Positions 1-8,591 of a DNA stretch of 64,000 nucleotides are shown piece by piece; positions within the stretch are counted from its first letter, which is position 1; every line of letters starts with the position of its first letter. The notes beneath the pieces were generated by a model that did not search any database, was not told the DNA's origin, and saw only the letters and a list, made by a program, of their open reading frames with translations. Made by a program: the position numbers and the translations under genes. The DNA is from Streptomyces sp. NBC_00557 (GTDB lineage Bacteria; Actinomycetota; Actinomycetes; Streptomycetales; Streptomycetaceae). Location: contig NZ_CP107796.1 of assembly GCF_036345995.1 (NCBI RefSeq), positions 7,750,001 to 7,814,000 on the forward strand. The letters run 5' to 3'.

Positions 1-596
1 GTGCGCCGGGCGGGCCTCGGCAGTGACGGCACGAACGCGAGGGTCGCCACGAGGGCTATGGACATCAGGACGGCGACGCCGAAGAACGGGCCGCGCCAGC
101 TGATGGCGCCCAACTCGCCGCCGAGCAGCGGCCCCACGGCGATGCCGAGGCCCAGCGCGGTCTCGTAGAGGATGATCGCGCCGCCGAAGCCGCCGCTGGC
201 CGAGGCGACGATGACCGCGAGCGAGGTGGCGATGAACAGGGCGTTGCCCAGACCCCAGCCCGCGCGGAAGCCGACGATCCCGTTGATCGAGTCCGAGGAG
301 CCGGCCAGCGCGGCGAACACCACGATGACGGCCAGCCCGATGACCAGGGTGCGCTTGGCGCCGAACCGGCTGGAGAACCAGCCCACCACCAGCATGGCCA
401 CCGCGGTGACGATCAGATAGCTGCTGAACAGCAGGGAGACCTGGCTGGGCGAGGCGTGCAGACTCTCGGCGAGGGCGGGCAGGATCGGGTCGACCAGGCC
501 GATGCCCATGAACGAGATCACGCAGGCGAACGCCACGGCCCAGACGGCCTTCGGCTGCCGGAACGGGCCGGCGGTCTTTCCGTGCGGTGCGCTCAT
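1..596 (-). CDS. MFS transporter (3' end outside window)
   Basis: N-terminal part of a major facilitator superfamily permease; the gene runs off the left edge. The translation from the ATG at 596 shows alternating hydrophobic helices with a first-helix motif containing FMGIGLVDPILPAL, followed by a glycine/arginine loop (GWFSSRFGAKRT) typical of the MFS helix 2-3 loop, which fits a 12-14 helix drug/H+ antiporter. It lies 52 bp downstream of a MarR gene on the same strand, so the two probably form a small operon in which the regulator controls efflux. Substrate unknown. Confidence 0.85.
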   Translation of the reverse strand, partial: MSAPHGKTAGPFRQPKAVWAVAFACVISFMGIGLVDPILPALAESLHASPSQVSLLFSSYLIVTAVAMLVVGWFSSRFGAKRTLVIGLAVIVVFAALAGSSDSINGIVGFRAGWGLGNALFIATSLAVIVASASGGFGGAIILYETALGLGIAVGPLLGGELGAISWRGPFFGVAVLMSIALVATLAFVPSLPRPARR

Positions 597-648
597 GACC
601 GCTTCATCTCCAGTTCTTGGCGGGGACGGTGCGAGGGGGCGGGCGGGT

Positions 649-1110
649 TCAGGAACCGGCCCGGCGGTGGCGGATCACCCGGGCCAGCGCGGGCAGCGCG
701 ACGGCCACGGCGTGCCGCTCCGGCTCGGTCAGCTCCTCGAGGAGCTCGGCGAGGGCGCCGGCGCGCTCGGACCGGCGCCGGCGGAAGACGTCGAGACCGG
801 CGGGGGTCGCCTCCACCAGCACCCCGCGGCCGTCGGTGCGGTCGGCTGTGCGGCGTACCAGTCCTGCCCGTTCCAGGCGGGTGACGAGCTGGGTCATGTT
901 GGGCTGGGAGGCGTTCTCGGCCCGGGCCAGTTCGGTCAGCCGCTGGGGTCCCTCGCGTCCCAGCCGGCTGAGCGCGGACGAGGCCGCGGTGCTGAGCCCG
1001 CCGGCGGTGGCGCTGCGGCGCACGTACCGGACGATCTCCTCCACGGCGAGCATCAGGCGCTCGGCCGGCGCGTCCGCTGGGCCGGCAGGGTCGACAACCC
1101 GCTTGTGCAT
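649..1110 (-). CDS. MarR-family transcriptional regulator
   Basis: Winged-helix regulator of about 153 residues, the usual MarR size. The middle shows the expected core: a recognition region (LTELARAENASQPNMTQLV) followed by the wing (ERAGLVRRTADRTDGRGVLVE) and a C-terminal dimerisation helix pair. An ATG at 1125 is also in frame, but a -35/-10 pair just upstream places the transcript start exactly on the ATG at 1110. That ATG has no Shine-Dalgarno sequence, so a leaderless start at 1110 is preferred. It precedes the MFS gene and probably represses both through the palindrome at its own start. Confidence 0.85.
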   Translation of the reverse strand: MHKRVVDPAGPADAPAERLMLAVEEIVRYVRRSATAGGLSTAASSALSRLGREGPQRLTELARAENASQPNMTQLVTRLERAGLVRRTADRTDGRGVLVEATPAGLDVFRRRRSERAGALAELLEELTEPERHAVAVALPALARVIRHRRAGS

Positions 1111-1145
1111 AAGCGCATTATGCATGTACGTGTAGGGCGCATCAA
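1106..1145 (-). promoter_or_regulatory. Leaderless promoter and operator of the MarR-MFS unit
   Basis: Read on the minus strand: TTGATG (1145-1140), a 17-bp spacer, CATAAT (1122-1117), six bases, then ATG at 1110. A perfect inverted repeat TGCATAA-N5-TTATGCA covers 1106-1124, overlapping the -10 box and the start codon. That is where an autorepressing MarR dimer would block transcription. The boxes and repeat are seen directly; their function is inferred. Confidence 0.65.
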
Positions 1146-1279
1146 TGCCTGTGGTGCCTCGTCATGATGGGGAGCAATTCGGGCGGGACGGGACAGATGG
1201 TGCTGGATATGGTGGGTACGCGGGGGACACCCGAACTCGCGCGATCCGCTGGGCCGGCGGCGTGGAAGAAGTGATTGCG

Positions 1280-1945
1280 ATGATCTCCGACATGGTCCTG
1301 GTGCCCACCAGCGACGCCACTCTCCCCGGTGACCTCGTCGTTCCCTCGGCGGCGCGCGCCGTGGTGCTCTTCGCCCACGGCAGCGGCAGTTCCCGGCACA
1401 GTCCGCGCAACCGGATGGTCGCCGCCGAGCTGCGCACCGCCGGATTCGGCACCCTGCTGATGGACCTGCTCAGCGAGCGGGAGGAGCGGCACGACGCCGT
1501 GACCGGCGAGCACCGCTTCGACATCCCGCTGCTGGGCCGGCGGCTCGTGGCCGCGATCGACTGGCTCGACACCCAGCCGGACACCCGGGGCCTCCCGGTC
1601 GTCCTGTTCGGCGCCAGCACGGGTGCCGCCGCGGCGCTGGTGGCCGCGGCCGAGCGTCCGGACCGGGTGCTGACCGTGGTGTCGCGCGGCGGCCGCCCCG
1701 ACCTGGCGGGCGACGCCCTGGGACGGGTGCGGACCCCGGTCCTGCTCATCGTCGGCGGCAACGACCAGCAGGTGCAGGAGCTGAACGAGGAAGCGGCCGG
1801 GTACCTGCGGGTCCCGCACACCCTGCATATCGTTCCGGGGGCCACCCACCTGTTCGGCGAGCCCGGTGCCCTCGAAGAGGTCGCCGAGGTGGCCAGGCGG
1901 TGGTGCGAGGAGCGGCTGACCGGACAGACGGCACAGCACGCCTGA
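1280..1945 (+). CDS. Alpha/beta hydrolase, dienelactone-hydrolase-like
   Basis: About 221 residues with an alpha/beta-hydrolase fold. Visible landmarks are the oxyanion-loop region VVLFAHGSGSSRHSPRN, a nucleophile-elbow-like VVLFGASTGAAAAL (Ser in GAST-G), an acid region around VLLIVGGNDQQV and a late His in VPGATHLFGEPGALEE. This combination matches the small cytosolic hydrolases often seen alone or fused to phosphoribosyltransferases in actinomycetes. The ATG at 1280 is chosen because GGAAGA lies about ten bases upstream; an in-frame ATG at 1145 has no ribosome site and would add a non-homologous leader. Natural substrate unknown. Confidence 0.8.
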   Translation: MISDMVLVPTSDATLPGDLVVPSAARAVVLFAHGSGSSRHSPRNRMVAAELRTAGFGTLLMDLLSEREERHDAVTGEHRFDIPLLGRRLVAAIDWLDTQPDTRGLPVVLFGASTGAAAALVAAAERPDRVLTVVSRGGRPDLAGDALGRVRTPVLLIVGGNDQQVQELNEEAAGYLRVPHTLHIVPGATHLFGEPGALEEVAEVARRWCEERLTGQTAQHA

Positions 1946-1960
1946 CGACCGCGAGCGCCA

Positions 1961-2305
1961 CCGCGCGTCGGCTCGGGCCGCTGCCTGCCTGCTCGTCGGC
2001 TGGGAGCCGCCCCCGCCCGTCGGCTCGGAGCTGCCCGGCCCCGTCGACTCGGAGCTGCCGCCTGCCTGTGCGTTGGCTCGGAGCTTGCCTGCCTGCGCGT
2101 CGGCTTGGAGTCGCCGCCCGTGCCGCCCGCTGGCTCGGGCGGCGCCGCCCGCCCGCTCGCACCCGAGAACCGCCCGCTCATACCCGAGGCCCGTCAGCTC
2201 GGACCGAGGCCCGCCCGCTCGCACCCGAGGACCGCCCGCTTGGACCCGAGGCCCGCCCGCCCGCTCGGACCCGAGGACCGTCAGCTCGGACTCGAGCGGC
2301 CGAAG
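1961..2305. repeat. Two degenerate tandem-repeat arrays between convergent genes
   Basis: No gene is supported here. The left half (about 1961-2150) holds roughly seven imperfect copies of CGTCGGCTCGGAGCTGCC spaced about 30 bp. The right half (about 2150-2305) holds about seven copies of a 20-bp unit resembling ACCCGAGGACCGCCCGCTCG. Each second-type unit contains the complementary cores CTCGG and CCGAG, so the array could fold into several hairpins and might also end transcription from both sides. It runs into the last codons of the DUF2267 gene. Confidence 0.75.
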
Positions 2306-2667
2306 AACTCGGCGTAGCGGGCCGGGAGCCCGGACAGCAGCTCCTCCAGCTGCCGGTCCGGCACCGCGTCGGCGACCGTGGACAGCACGGCGTCCGCGTC
2401 CCACTCCGCGGTGCGCGGCCGGGCGCCGGTCTGCACGGAAACGCGGCGCAGGAACTCGTCGCAGTCGAACGTCTCGGGACGCCCCCGCTCCAGATGCAGG
2501 GCCTCGTCCAGCGGGGCGGGCAGCCGGGCGGCCAGCTCGTCGGCCTCTTCGGGGGCGATCCGGGTCGCGAGCGCCCACAGGACCGCCTCGCAGACGTGCT
2601 CGGTCTCCTCGCGGCTCCGGTACTCCCCGCGCTCGCGGACCTGGGCCAGGAACTCTTCCAGTTGCAC
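2281..2667 (-). CDS. DUF2267 family protein
   Basis: A 128-residue soluble protein whose first half (EEFLAQVRERGEYRSREETEHV, then CEAVLWALATRIAPEEADEL and AARLPAPLDEAL) matches the helical DUF2267 pattern; the second half repeats the pattern weakly (FLRRVSVQTG...DAVLSTVADAV). Function is unknown; family members often appear in stress or dormancy gene sets of actinomycetes. It converges on the hydrolase gene across the repeat array, and its last codons lie inside that array. Confidence 0.8.
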   Translation of the reverse strand: MQLEEFLAQVRERGEYRSREETEHVCEAVLWALATRIAPEEADELAARLPAPLDEALHLERGRPETFDCDEFLRRVSVQTGARPRTAEWDADAVLSTVADAVPDRQLEELLSGLPARYAEFFGRSSPS

Positions 2668-2966
2668 GGCGGCCTCCCACTGTCGACGCAGGCCATCACG
2701 GCGAGCCGCACCCTTCCCGGCCGCCGTGCGCCCGGTCCGGCGGACGGCGGACAGAGTGATGTCGTCATTGTAGGTTCCGGCCGCCGGCGCAGGAGGTCGA
2801 GCGGTGCTCTGCGCCCGCGCGCCGGTCCCGCCCGCCGATGTGCGTCCGTGCGGCGGGAGGGCGGGGAAGCCGGTCGGGTGATTGACGGGCAGGTCCCGGC
2901 TCGGCTGCGGCCTGTCGCGGGCAGGCCCGGAGAGACTGCCGTCATCCCGACGGAGGTGGCGAACAT

Positions 2967-4163
2967 ATGCTCAGCGACAGCACAGCCACGGCGACGACCA
3001 TCGCCGAGAAGCCGGGCGTGGCGGCGGTCGTCGCCGGTGCTCCGCGCGTGGCCGAGATCGCGGCGCGGTGCAGCGACGAGACGGAGGCCGCCCGGAGGCT
3101 TGCGCCGGACGTGGTCGACGCGGTGCGGGCGGCCGGATTCGCCCGGCACTTCGTCCCCGCGGCCTACGGCGGCGCGGAGGGCCGCTTCGCGGACATGACC
3201 TCGGCGGTGACCCTGGTCGGCGAGGGCTGCGCCTCGGCGGCCTGGGTCGCCTCGCTGTCCGCCTACGCGGCCCGGTACGGGGCGTACCTCCCCCCGGAGG
3301 GACAGGCGGTGCTCTGGGCCGACGGGCCGGACGCCCTGATGGCGGGCGCGCTCATGCCGGCCGGGAAGGCGGAGCCGGTCTCCGGCGGCTGGCGGCTCAG
3401 CGGCGAGTGGAAGTACATCAGCGGGATCCGGTTCGCCGACTGGGTCTTCGCCTGCTCCGCCGTACCCGGCAAGGTGGGCCCCGACGGGCGGGGCGAGGTG
3501 CGGTTCTTCGCGGTGCCGCGGGCCGACGTCACCGTGAAGGACACCTGGTTCACGCTGGGCATGCGCGGGACCGGCAGCGACACCATGGTCCTGGACGACG
3601 TCTTCGTGCCCGAGCATCTGACGCTGTCGAGGCTCGACAGCAACGCGGGGCGGGCCACGGCCTCCACGGCCCGCTGCCACACGGCGCCCGTCAACGAGGT
3701 GAACGGGCTGCCGCTCGCCGTCCCCGTGGTCGGTGCCGCCCGCGGGGCGGTGCGGACCGCGGCCGAGCAGACCATGCGGCGCACCGACCGGCGCGGCGCC
3801 CCGCTGCGCGAGAAGCCGTCGGTGCAGACCGACCTGGCGCGCTCGGCCGCCGAGGTGGACGCCGCGGAACTCCTCGTCCAGCGGGCCGCCCGGGTCGCCG
3901 ACGGCGTCGAGGCGACCAGGGACGGCGAGGCGGCGGTGCGCGGGCCGCGGGACCTGGCGCTCGCGGTCGAGCTGTCGGTGTCGGCCGTCGAACGGCTCTT
4001 CCGCGCCACCGGGACGACGGGCCACTTCGAGTCCGACCCGGTCCAGCGCTTCTGGCGCGACGTCAACACCGCGGCCTCCCACGTGATCTTCTCCTTCGAG
4101 ACCGCCGGGTCGGCCTACGGCGCCTGGGCGCTGGGCGCGCAGGGCGCCGAGCCCGGGCGCTGA
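2967..4163 (+). CDS. Acyl-CoA-dehydrogenase-like flavoprotein (HsaA / FMNH2-monooxygenase type)
   Basis: About 398 residues with the acyl-CoA dehydrogenase fold: an N-terminal helical domain (RLAPDVVDAVRAAGFARHFV), a mid beta domain with GGWRLSGEWKYISGIRFADW and RGTGSDTMVLDDVFVPE, and a C-terminal helical domain ending in VQRFWRDVNTAASHVIFSF. The late W-R-D-V-N-T-A-A-S-H pattern is typical of reduced-flavin hydroxylases of the HsaA/HpaB-like group rather than of true beta-oxidation enzymes. A GGAGGTGG site precedes the ATG. No flavin reductase is adjacent, so substrate and partner are unknown; the next gene is a quinone reductase. Confidence 0.75.
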   Translation: MLSDSTATATTIAEKPGVAAVVAGAPRVAEIAARCSDETEAARRLAPDVVDAVRAAGFARHFVPAAYGGAEGRFADMTSAVTLVGEGCASAAWVASLSAYAARYGAYLPPEGQAVLWADGPDALMAGALMPAGKAEPVSGGWRLSGEWKYISGIRFADWVFACSAVPGKVGPDGRGEVRFFAVPRADVTVKDTWFTLGMRGTGSDTMVLDDVFVPEHLTLSRLDSNAGRATASTARCHTAPVNEVNGLPLAVPVVGAARGAVRTAAEQTMRRTDRRGAPLREKPSVQTDLARSAAEVDAAELLVQRAARVADGVEATRDGEAAVRGPRDLALAVELSVSAVERLFRATGTTGHFESDPVQRFWRDVNTAASHVIFSFETAGSAYGAWALGAQGAEPGR

Positions 4164-4259
4164 CTTCCCCCCTCGCGCCGACCGGGCCTCCGCGCATCCG
4201 GCACACGTGGCCGGATGCGTCGGGTCCGGTTCGGGGCGGAGATGGAACCATGGGGTGCC

Positions 4260-5249
4260 ATGCGCGCTGCGTACATCGAGGAGCTGGGGTCCCCGGACGT
4301 CATCCGGTACGGCGAGATCGCCCCGCCCCGGCCGGGACCCACCGACGTGCTGGTGGACGTCCTGGCCACCGCGGTCGACCCGGTGGACGCCTACGTGCGC
4401 TCGGGGCTCTTCCGCACCCACGTCGACTTCCCCTTCGTCGTCGGCCGCGACCTGGTCGGCACGGTCGCGGAGACGGGCCCCGGCGTCACCGGCTTCCGCA
4501 CCGGGGACCGGGTGTGGTGCAACAGCCTCGGGCACGGCGGACGGCAGGGCGCGGCGGCGGAGCAGGCGGTGGTGGCGGCCGACCGGCTGTACCGGCTGCC
4601 CGAGGGAGTCGACCCGTGCGCCGCGGTCGCGGTGTTCCACCCGGCCGCGACCGCCTATCTGGCCCTGTTCGTGCACGGGCGGCTGCACGTGGGGGAGACC
4701 GTGCTGGTCGCGGGCGCCGCCGGCAACGTCGGCAGCGCGCTGGTGACGATGGCGGTGCGGGCCGGCGCCCGCGTCCTCGCCACGGCCGCCGCGCGGGACG
4801 CGCGGTACTGCGCGGAGCTGGGCGCGGCCGAGGTGTTCGACTACCGGGATCCGGACCTGACGGAGAGGATCCGCGCGGCGGCGCCGTCGGGACTGGACCT
4901 GTACCTGGACACGGCGGGCGTCAACGACCTGGAGACCTGGGTCGACCTGCTCGCCCTCAGGGGCCGCGTGGTGCTGCTGGCCGGCCCCCGGACCCGTCCC
5001 GTGCTGCCCGCCGGAGCGCTGTACATGAACGACCGCTCCGTCGTGGGGTTCGTGATCTCGCACGCGACACCCGGCGAACTCGCCGAGGCCGCCGCGTACA
5101 TCAACGACCTGCTGGGCCGCGGTGTGCTGCGGTCCCGCACCATAGAGGTCTTCCCGCTGAGCGCGGCGGCCGACGTGCACGCCCGGATGGAGAAGGGCGA
5201 ACTGCACGGCCGGCGCGCCGTCCTGCGCACCGACCTCGCCGACGGCTGA
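4260..5249 (+). CDS. NADPH:quinone reductase-like, zinc-independent MDR oxidoreductase
   Basis: Medium-chain dehydrogenase/reductase of about 329 residues. It shows the GroES-like start (DVLVDVLATAVDPVDAYVRSG), the proline/glycine turn VGRDLVGTV and the nucleotide motif VLVAGAAGNVGSALV. The catalytic-zinc cysteines of alcohol dehydrogenases are absent, which fits the quinone oxidoreductase (QOR) branch. The ATG at 4260 aligns with the family start; in-frame ATGs at 4215 and 4242 give non-homologous extensions. It follows the flavoprotein by about 96 bp and converges on a LysR gene. Confidence 0.8.
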   Translation: MRAAYIEELGSPDVIRYGEIAPPRPGPTDVLVDVLATAVDPVDAYVRSGLFRTHVDFPFVVGRDLVGTVAETGPGVTGFRTGDRVWCNSLGHGGRQGAAAEQAVVAADRLYRLPEGVDPCAAVAVFHPAATAYLALFVHGRLHVGETVLVAGAAGNVGSALVTMAVRAGARVLATAAARDARYCAELGAAEVFDYRDPDLTERIRAAAPSGLDLYLDTAGVNDLETWVDLLALRGRVVLLAGPRTRPVLPAGALYMNDRSVVGFVISHATPGELAEAAAYINDLLGRGVLRSRTIEVFPLSAAADVHARMEKGELHGRRAVLRTDLADG

Positions 5250-5310
5250 CTCCCGCGCCGTACCTCGCCGGGACGCGCGGCCGGCCGCGCCGCCCGGCAT
5301 GCGCCCGGTG

Positions 5311-6180
5311 TCAGGTGATGTGCCGCAGCAGGGCCGCGACCGCCGGCGGCGGATCGCCGTGCGGCCGTACCACCATCACCTTCCAGCTCGGCGCGTGCCG
5401 GGCGAAGCGGTAGGTGGCCAGGTCCGGGAAGCGGCCGGCGATGGACGGGGGCATGATGCAGACGCCCAGGTCGCCGCGGACCAGTTCGGCCGCCGCAACG
5501 ATGTCGTTCACCTCGAAGGTCGTGACGCGGTCGACGCCGGCGGCGCGGAAGGCCCGGTCGACGGCGTGCCGGATCGCCCAGCCGGGGGTGAAGTCCACCA
5601 GCGGCAACCGGGCGACCGTGTCCGGTTCGACGGCGCCCTCGGGGGCGCTCGCCGCGAGGTCCCGGCCGGGGGAGGCGACCAGGACCATCTCCTCGCGGGA
5701 CAGCAGCCGGGTCACCAGCCCGCGCTGCTGCTGGCGGTCGAGCGCCACCACGGCCAGGTCCACGGTGCCCTCGCGCAGGGCCTGCCGGATGTCGGTCACC
5801 GCGGCCTGCCGGAGCTGGACCACCACCCCCGGATGTTCCGCCCGCAGCGCGGCCAGCGCGCGGTGCAGTCCCGCCCAGACGCCCTGCATGATGCCGACGG
5901 TCACCCGGCCGCGCAGTTCCCCCTTCGCGGCGTCGACGGCCTCGCGAGCCAGTTCGGCGGCGCGCAGGGCGGCCCGTGCCGCGGGTACGAAGGCTTCGCC
6001 GGCCGGGGTGAGCGCCACGCGGTGGGTGTTCCGGGTGAACAGCGCGGTGCCCAGTTCCCGTTCGAGGGCGCGGACCGTGCCGGAGACGGCGGACTGGACG
6101 ACGTGCAGCCGCCGCGCCGCCGCCGTGAACCCGCCCGCGTCCGCCACCGCGACGACGACTTCCATCTGCCGCAGGTCCAT
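5311..6180 (-). CDS. LysR-family transcriptional regulator
   Basis: About 289 residues. The N-terminal winged helix is clear (DLRQMEVVVAVADAGGFTAA then RRLHVVQSAVSGTVRALERE), followed by a two-lobed periplasmic-binding-like effector domain (RVTVGIMQGVW to the C terminus). Two ATGs sit in tandem; the second (6180) is preferred because GGAG lies six bases upstream. It is on the same strand as, and about 105 bp downstream of, an MFS exporter gene and convergent with the quinone reductase. Target and ligand are unknown; either neighbour could be controlled. Confidence 0.85.
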   Translation of the reverse strand: MDLRQMEVVVAVADAGGFTAAARRLHVVQSAVSGTVRALERELGTALFTRNTHRVALTPAGEAFVPAARAALRAAELAREAVDAAKGELRGRVTVGIMQGVWAGLHRALAALRAEHPGVVVQLRQAAVTDIRQALREGTVDLAVVALDRQQQRGLVTRLLSREEMVLVASPGRDLAASAPEGAVEPDTVARLPLVDFTPGWAIRHAVDRAFRAAGVDRVTTFEVNDIVAAAELVRGDLGVCIMPPSIAGRFPDLATYRFARHAPSWKVMVVRPHGDPPPAVAALLRHIT

Positions 6181-6285
6181 CATCCGCTCCAGGTGACGCC
6201 GTGCCCGTCCGCGGGCCGGGGATCTTCGCTGCATCGTATGCGGACGGGCGGCGTCCGGACGCCTGCCGGGGTGCGCGGGACGTCC

Positions 6286-7530
6286 CTATGCGGTGTCCCG
6301 GACGCGGTTCCGCTCCGCCTTCCGGTGCTCGGTGAGCCAGTACAGCAGCGCCGCGACGGGCAGGGCCGCGCCGAGCGCCGTCACCCCCGTCCAGCCGCCG
6401 GAGTGGTAGGTCAGCGAACCGAGTTGGGAGCCGAGGGCGCCGCCGAGGAAGAAGGTGGCGATGAAGGCGCTGTTGAGGCGGGCGCGGGCGTCGGGATCGA
6501 GCTGGTAGATGGTGTGCTGGCCGAGGATCAGGGTGGCCTGTACGGCCATGTCGAGCAGGACGGCGGCCAGGGCGATCAGGACGATGTGGTGCCGGCCGAT
6601 GCCCGCGACGCCGAAGGCCAGCGCGGCGAGGAGGAACGCGGCGCCGGTCATGGGCCGGGTCAGGTTCCGGTCGGCCCACCGTCCGGCCAGCGGGGCCACG
6701 GCCGCACCGGCGGCCCCGACCAGGGCGAACACGCCGATGCCGAGGGCGGAGTAGTGGAAGCCGGGACCGGCGAGGAGGTAGGAGACGGTGGTCCAGAAGG
6801 CGCTGAACGCGCCGAACATCGCCGCCTGGTACAGGGCGCGGCGCAGCAGCGCGGGGTGGATGCGCAGCATCCGCACGGTGGAGTGCAGCACCCGGGCGTA
6901 CGGGATGGCCGTGGTCGGCGCGTGCCGGGGCAGGGCCGAGCGCAGGGCGACGGCGAGCACGGCCATCAGGCCCGCCGAGCCCAGGTAGACCACGCGCCAG
7001 CCGGCCATGTCGGACACCAGACCGCTGAGGGTGCGCGAGAGCAGGATCCCGGTGAGCAGCCCGCTCATCACCCGGCCCACGATCCGGCCGCGCGCGTGGT
7101 CGGGCGCGAGGCTCGCGGCGAACGGGACCAGGATCTGGGCGACGACCGAGGTCGCGCCGGCGACCAGGGAGGCGATGAGCAGAGTGGGGAAGTTCCCGGC
7201 CAGCCCGGCCGTCAGGAGAGCGGCCGTGGTGACCGCCAGCAGCACCGTGATCAGGCCGCGCTTCTCCAGCCGGTCGCCGAGCGGCACGAGGAAGAGCATG
7301 CCGATCACGTAGCCGACCTGGGTGAGGGTGATCAGCCAGCCGGCCGCCGCGGTGCTGGTGTGGAACACCTCGCGCAGCGAGGAGAGCAGGGGCTGGGCGT
7401 AGTACAGGTTGGCGACCGTCATGCCGGAGGCGACGGCCAGCAGCGCGATCAGCCGGCCCGGCACACCGTGTGCGGGTTCGGCACGGGTCGCACGCGGGCG
7501 TGACGTCCGGAGTTCGGATGGCTGGGGCAC
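6286..7530 (-). CDS. MFS transporter
   Basis: Complete 414-residue permease with about twelve hydrophobic segments. Visible MFS signatures are NLYYAQPLLSSLREVF in helix 1, the helix 2-3 loop FLVPLGDRLEKRGLITV, and a second-half counterpart around PLAGRWADRNLTRPMTG. The ANLYYAQPLL start resembles the actinobacterial YnfM/AraJ-like exporters of small compounds. The N-terminal 25 residues are hydrophilic and could be trimmed if a later start is used. Substrate unknown; the LysR gene lies just downstream. Confidence 0.85.
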   Translation of the reverse strand: MPQPSELRTSRPRATRAEPAHGVPGRLIALLAVASGMTVANLYYAQPLLSSLREVFHTSTAAAGWLITLTQVGYVIGMLFLVPLGDRLEKRGLITVLLAVTTAALLTAGLAGNFPTLLIASLVAGATSVVAQILVPFAASLAPDHARGRIVGRVMSGLLTGILLSRTLSGLVSDMAGWRVVYLGSAGLMAVLAVALRSALPRHAPTTAIPYARVLHSTVRMLRIHPALLRRALYQAAMFGAFSAFWTTVSYLLAGPGFHYSALGIGVFALVGAAGAAVAPLAGRWADRNLTRPMTGAAFLLAALAFGVAGIGRHHIVLIALAAVLLDMAVQATLILGQHTIYQLDPDARARLNSAFIATFFLGGALGSQLGSLTYHSGGWTGVTALGAALPVAALLYWLTEHRKAERNRVRDTA

Positions 7531-7899
7531 GGGGACCTTCTTCGTCGCGGGAGCCGAGCGGCCTCCTGGCCGCTCATACCGGCACCAGCAACCGGATCGC
7601 CCCTGTGCTTCCCTCCCGGCCGCGATGGTTCGCGATGGCCGTCATCGTCATCGGAGATGAGCGCAGCGCCGGCCCGCGCGGCAGGAACCCGCTGCACGGC
7701 AGCATGGTGCGGAAGGCGAGGAGGGAGCCGACGTCGGTGGGCTCCGGTCGAGCCATGTGCTCCTGTGGGCCGTCGTCGCGCCGGCAGGGCCGGTCACCGT
7801 ACGCAACCCCTGCGCGTCGGTCGCCGGGCTGCCGTGACCGGACGAGCGGGATTGCATACCGTCGGTGGGAGGGAATGCCCACCGAGGGAGGTCGTCGCC
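7531..7899. other. Intergenic region, no supported gene
   Basis: This 369-bp gap separates the divergent MFS and methyltransferase genes and should hold both promoters. Short open frames exist on both strands, but none has a ribosome site, a conserved motif or a coherent composition. A GGGAGG ribosome site for the methyltransferase lies near 7886-7891. Nothing else could be identified. Confidence 0.6.
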
Positions 7900-8571
7900 A
7901 TGGCCGGATCCGATCCACAGGACGCACCGGATGCACGGGGTGAGGCGGACGCGGTGACGTCCTCGCAGCGGCTCGACGCCCTCTACGCCGGACGGCCGCC
8001 CTGGGAGATCGGACAGCCCCAGCCGGCGTTCCTCGCCCTCGCCCGGTCGGGGGCCGTCCGGGGCCGGGTGCTCGACGTCGGCTGCGGCACCGGCGAGCAC
8101 GTGCTCCTGTGCGCCGGCCTCGGGCTCGACGCCACCGGCGTGGACCTGGCGGACACCGCGCTGCGCGCCGCCGAGGACAAGGCGCGCCGGCGCGGCCTGC
8201 GGGCCCGGTTCCTGCACCACGACACCCGGAGGCTGGCGGACCTGGGCGAGCGGTTCGACACCGTCCTGGACAGCGGCATGTTCCACATGCTCGACCCGGA
8301 CGACCGTCCCGCCTTCACCCGCGGCCTGCGCGCCGTCCTGCGCCCCGGCGGCCGCTACTTCCTGCTCTGCTTCAGCGACCGGGAGCCCGAGACACCCGGT
8401 GCCGCGGGACCGCACCGGCTGACCCGGGACGACCTCACGGACACGTTCGCCGGCCCGCTGCACCTCGACTTCGCCGTGCCGGCCACCATCGAGATCAACC
8501 TGGACCGCCCCGGCATCCGCGGCTGGCTGGCGGCCATGACCATGCTCGCCCGCCCGGCGGACCGTCCCTGA
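7900..8571 (+). CDS. Class I SAM-dependent methyltransferase
   Basis: About 223 residues with the Rossmann methyltransferase core: motif I LDVGCGTGEHVLL near residue 57, the acidic end of strand 2 at ATGVDLADTAL, motif IV FDTVLDSGMFHMLDPDDR, and post-motif GLRAVLRPGGRYFLLCFSDR. The DSGMFHML and CFSDREP pattern resembles the thiopurine/tellurite-type small-molecule methyltransferases. The ATG at 7900 is preceded by GGGAGG; earlier in-frame codons give an incoherent leader. Substrate unknown. Confidence 0.85.
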   Translation: MAGSDPQDAPDARGEADAVTSSQRLDALYAGRPPWEIGQPQPAFLALARSGAVRGRVLDVGCGTGEHVLLCAGLGLDATGVDLADTALRAAEDKARRRGLRARFLHHDTRRLADLGERFDTVLDSGMFHMLDPDDRPAFTRGLRAVLRPGGRYFLLCFSDREPETPGAAGPHRLTRDDLTDTFAGPLHLDFAVPATIEINLDRPGIRGWLAAMTMLARPADRP

Positions 8572-8591
8572 GGCAGCCTGGCCGCCGGCCG

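Noticed and set aside
2178..5300. 1040-codon open frame on the minus strand
   Set aside because: It lies opposite two well-supported genes, is Arg/Gly/Pro-rich and has no domain; it is a GC-bias shadow.
7574..7936. 120-codon minus-strand frame between the MFS and methyltransferase genes
   Set aside because: No ribosome site or motif, and it overlaps the methyltransferase start and its GGGAGG site.
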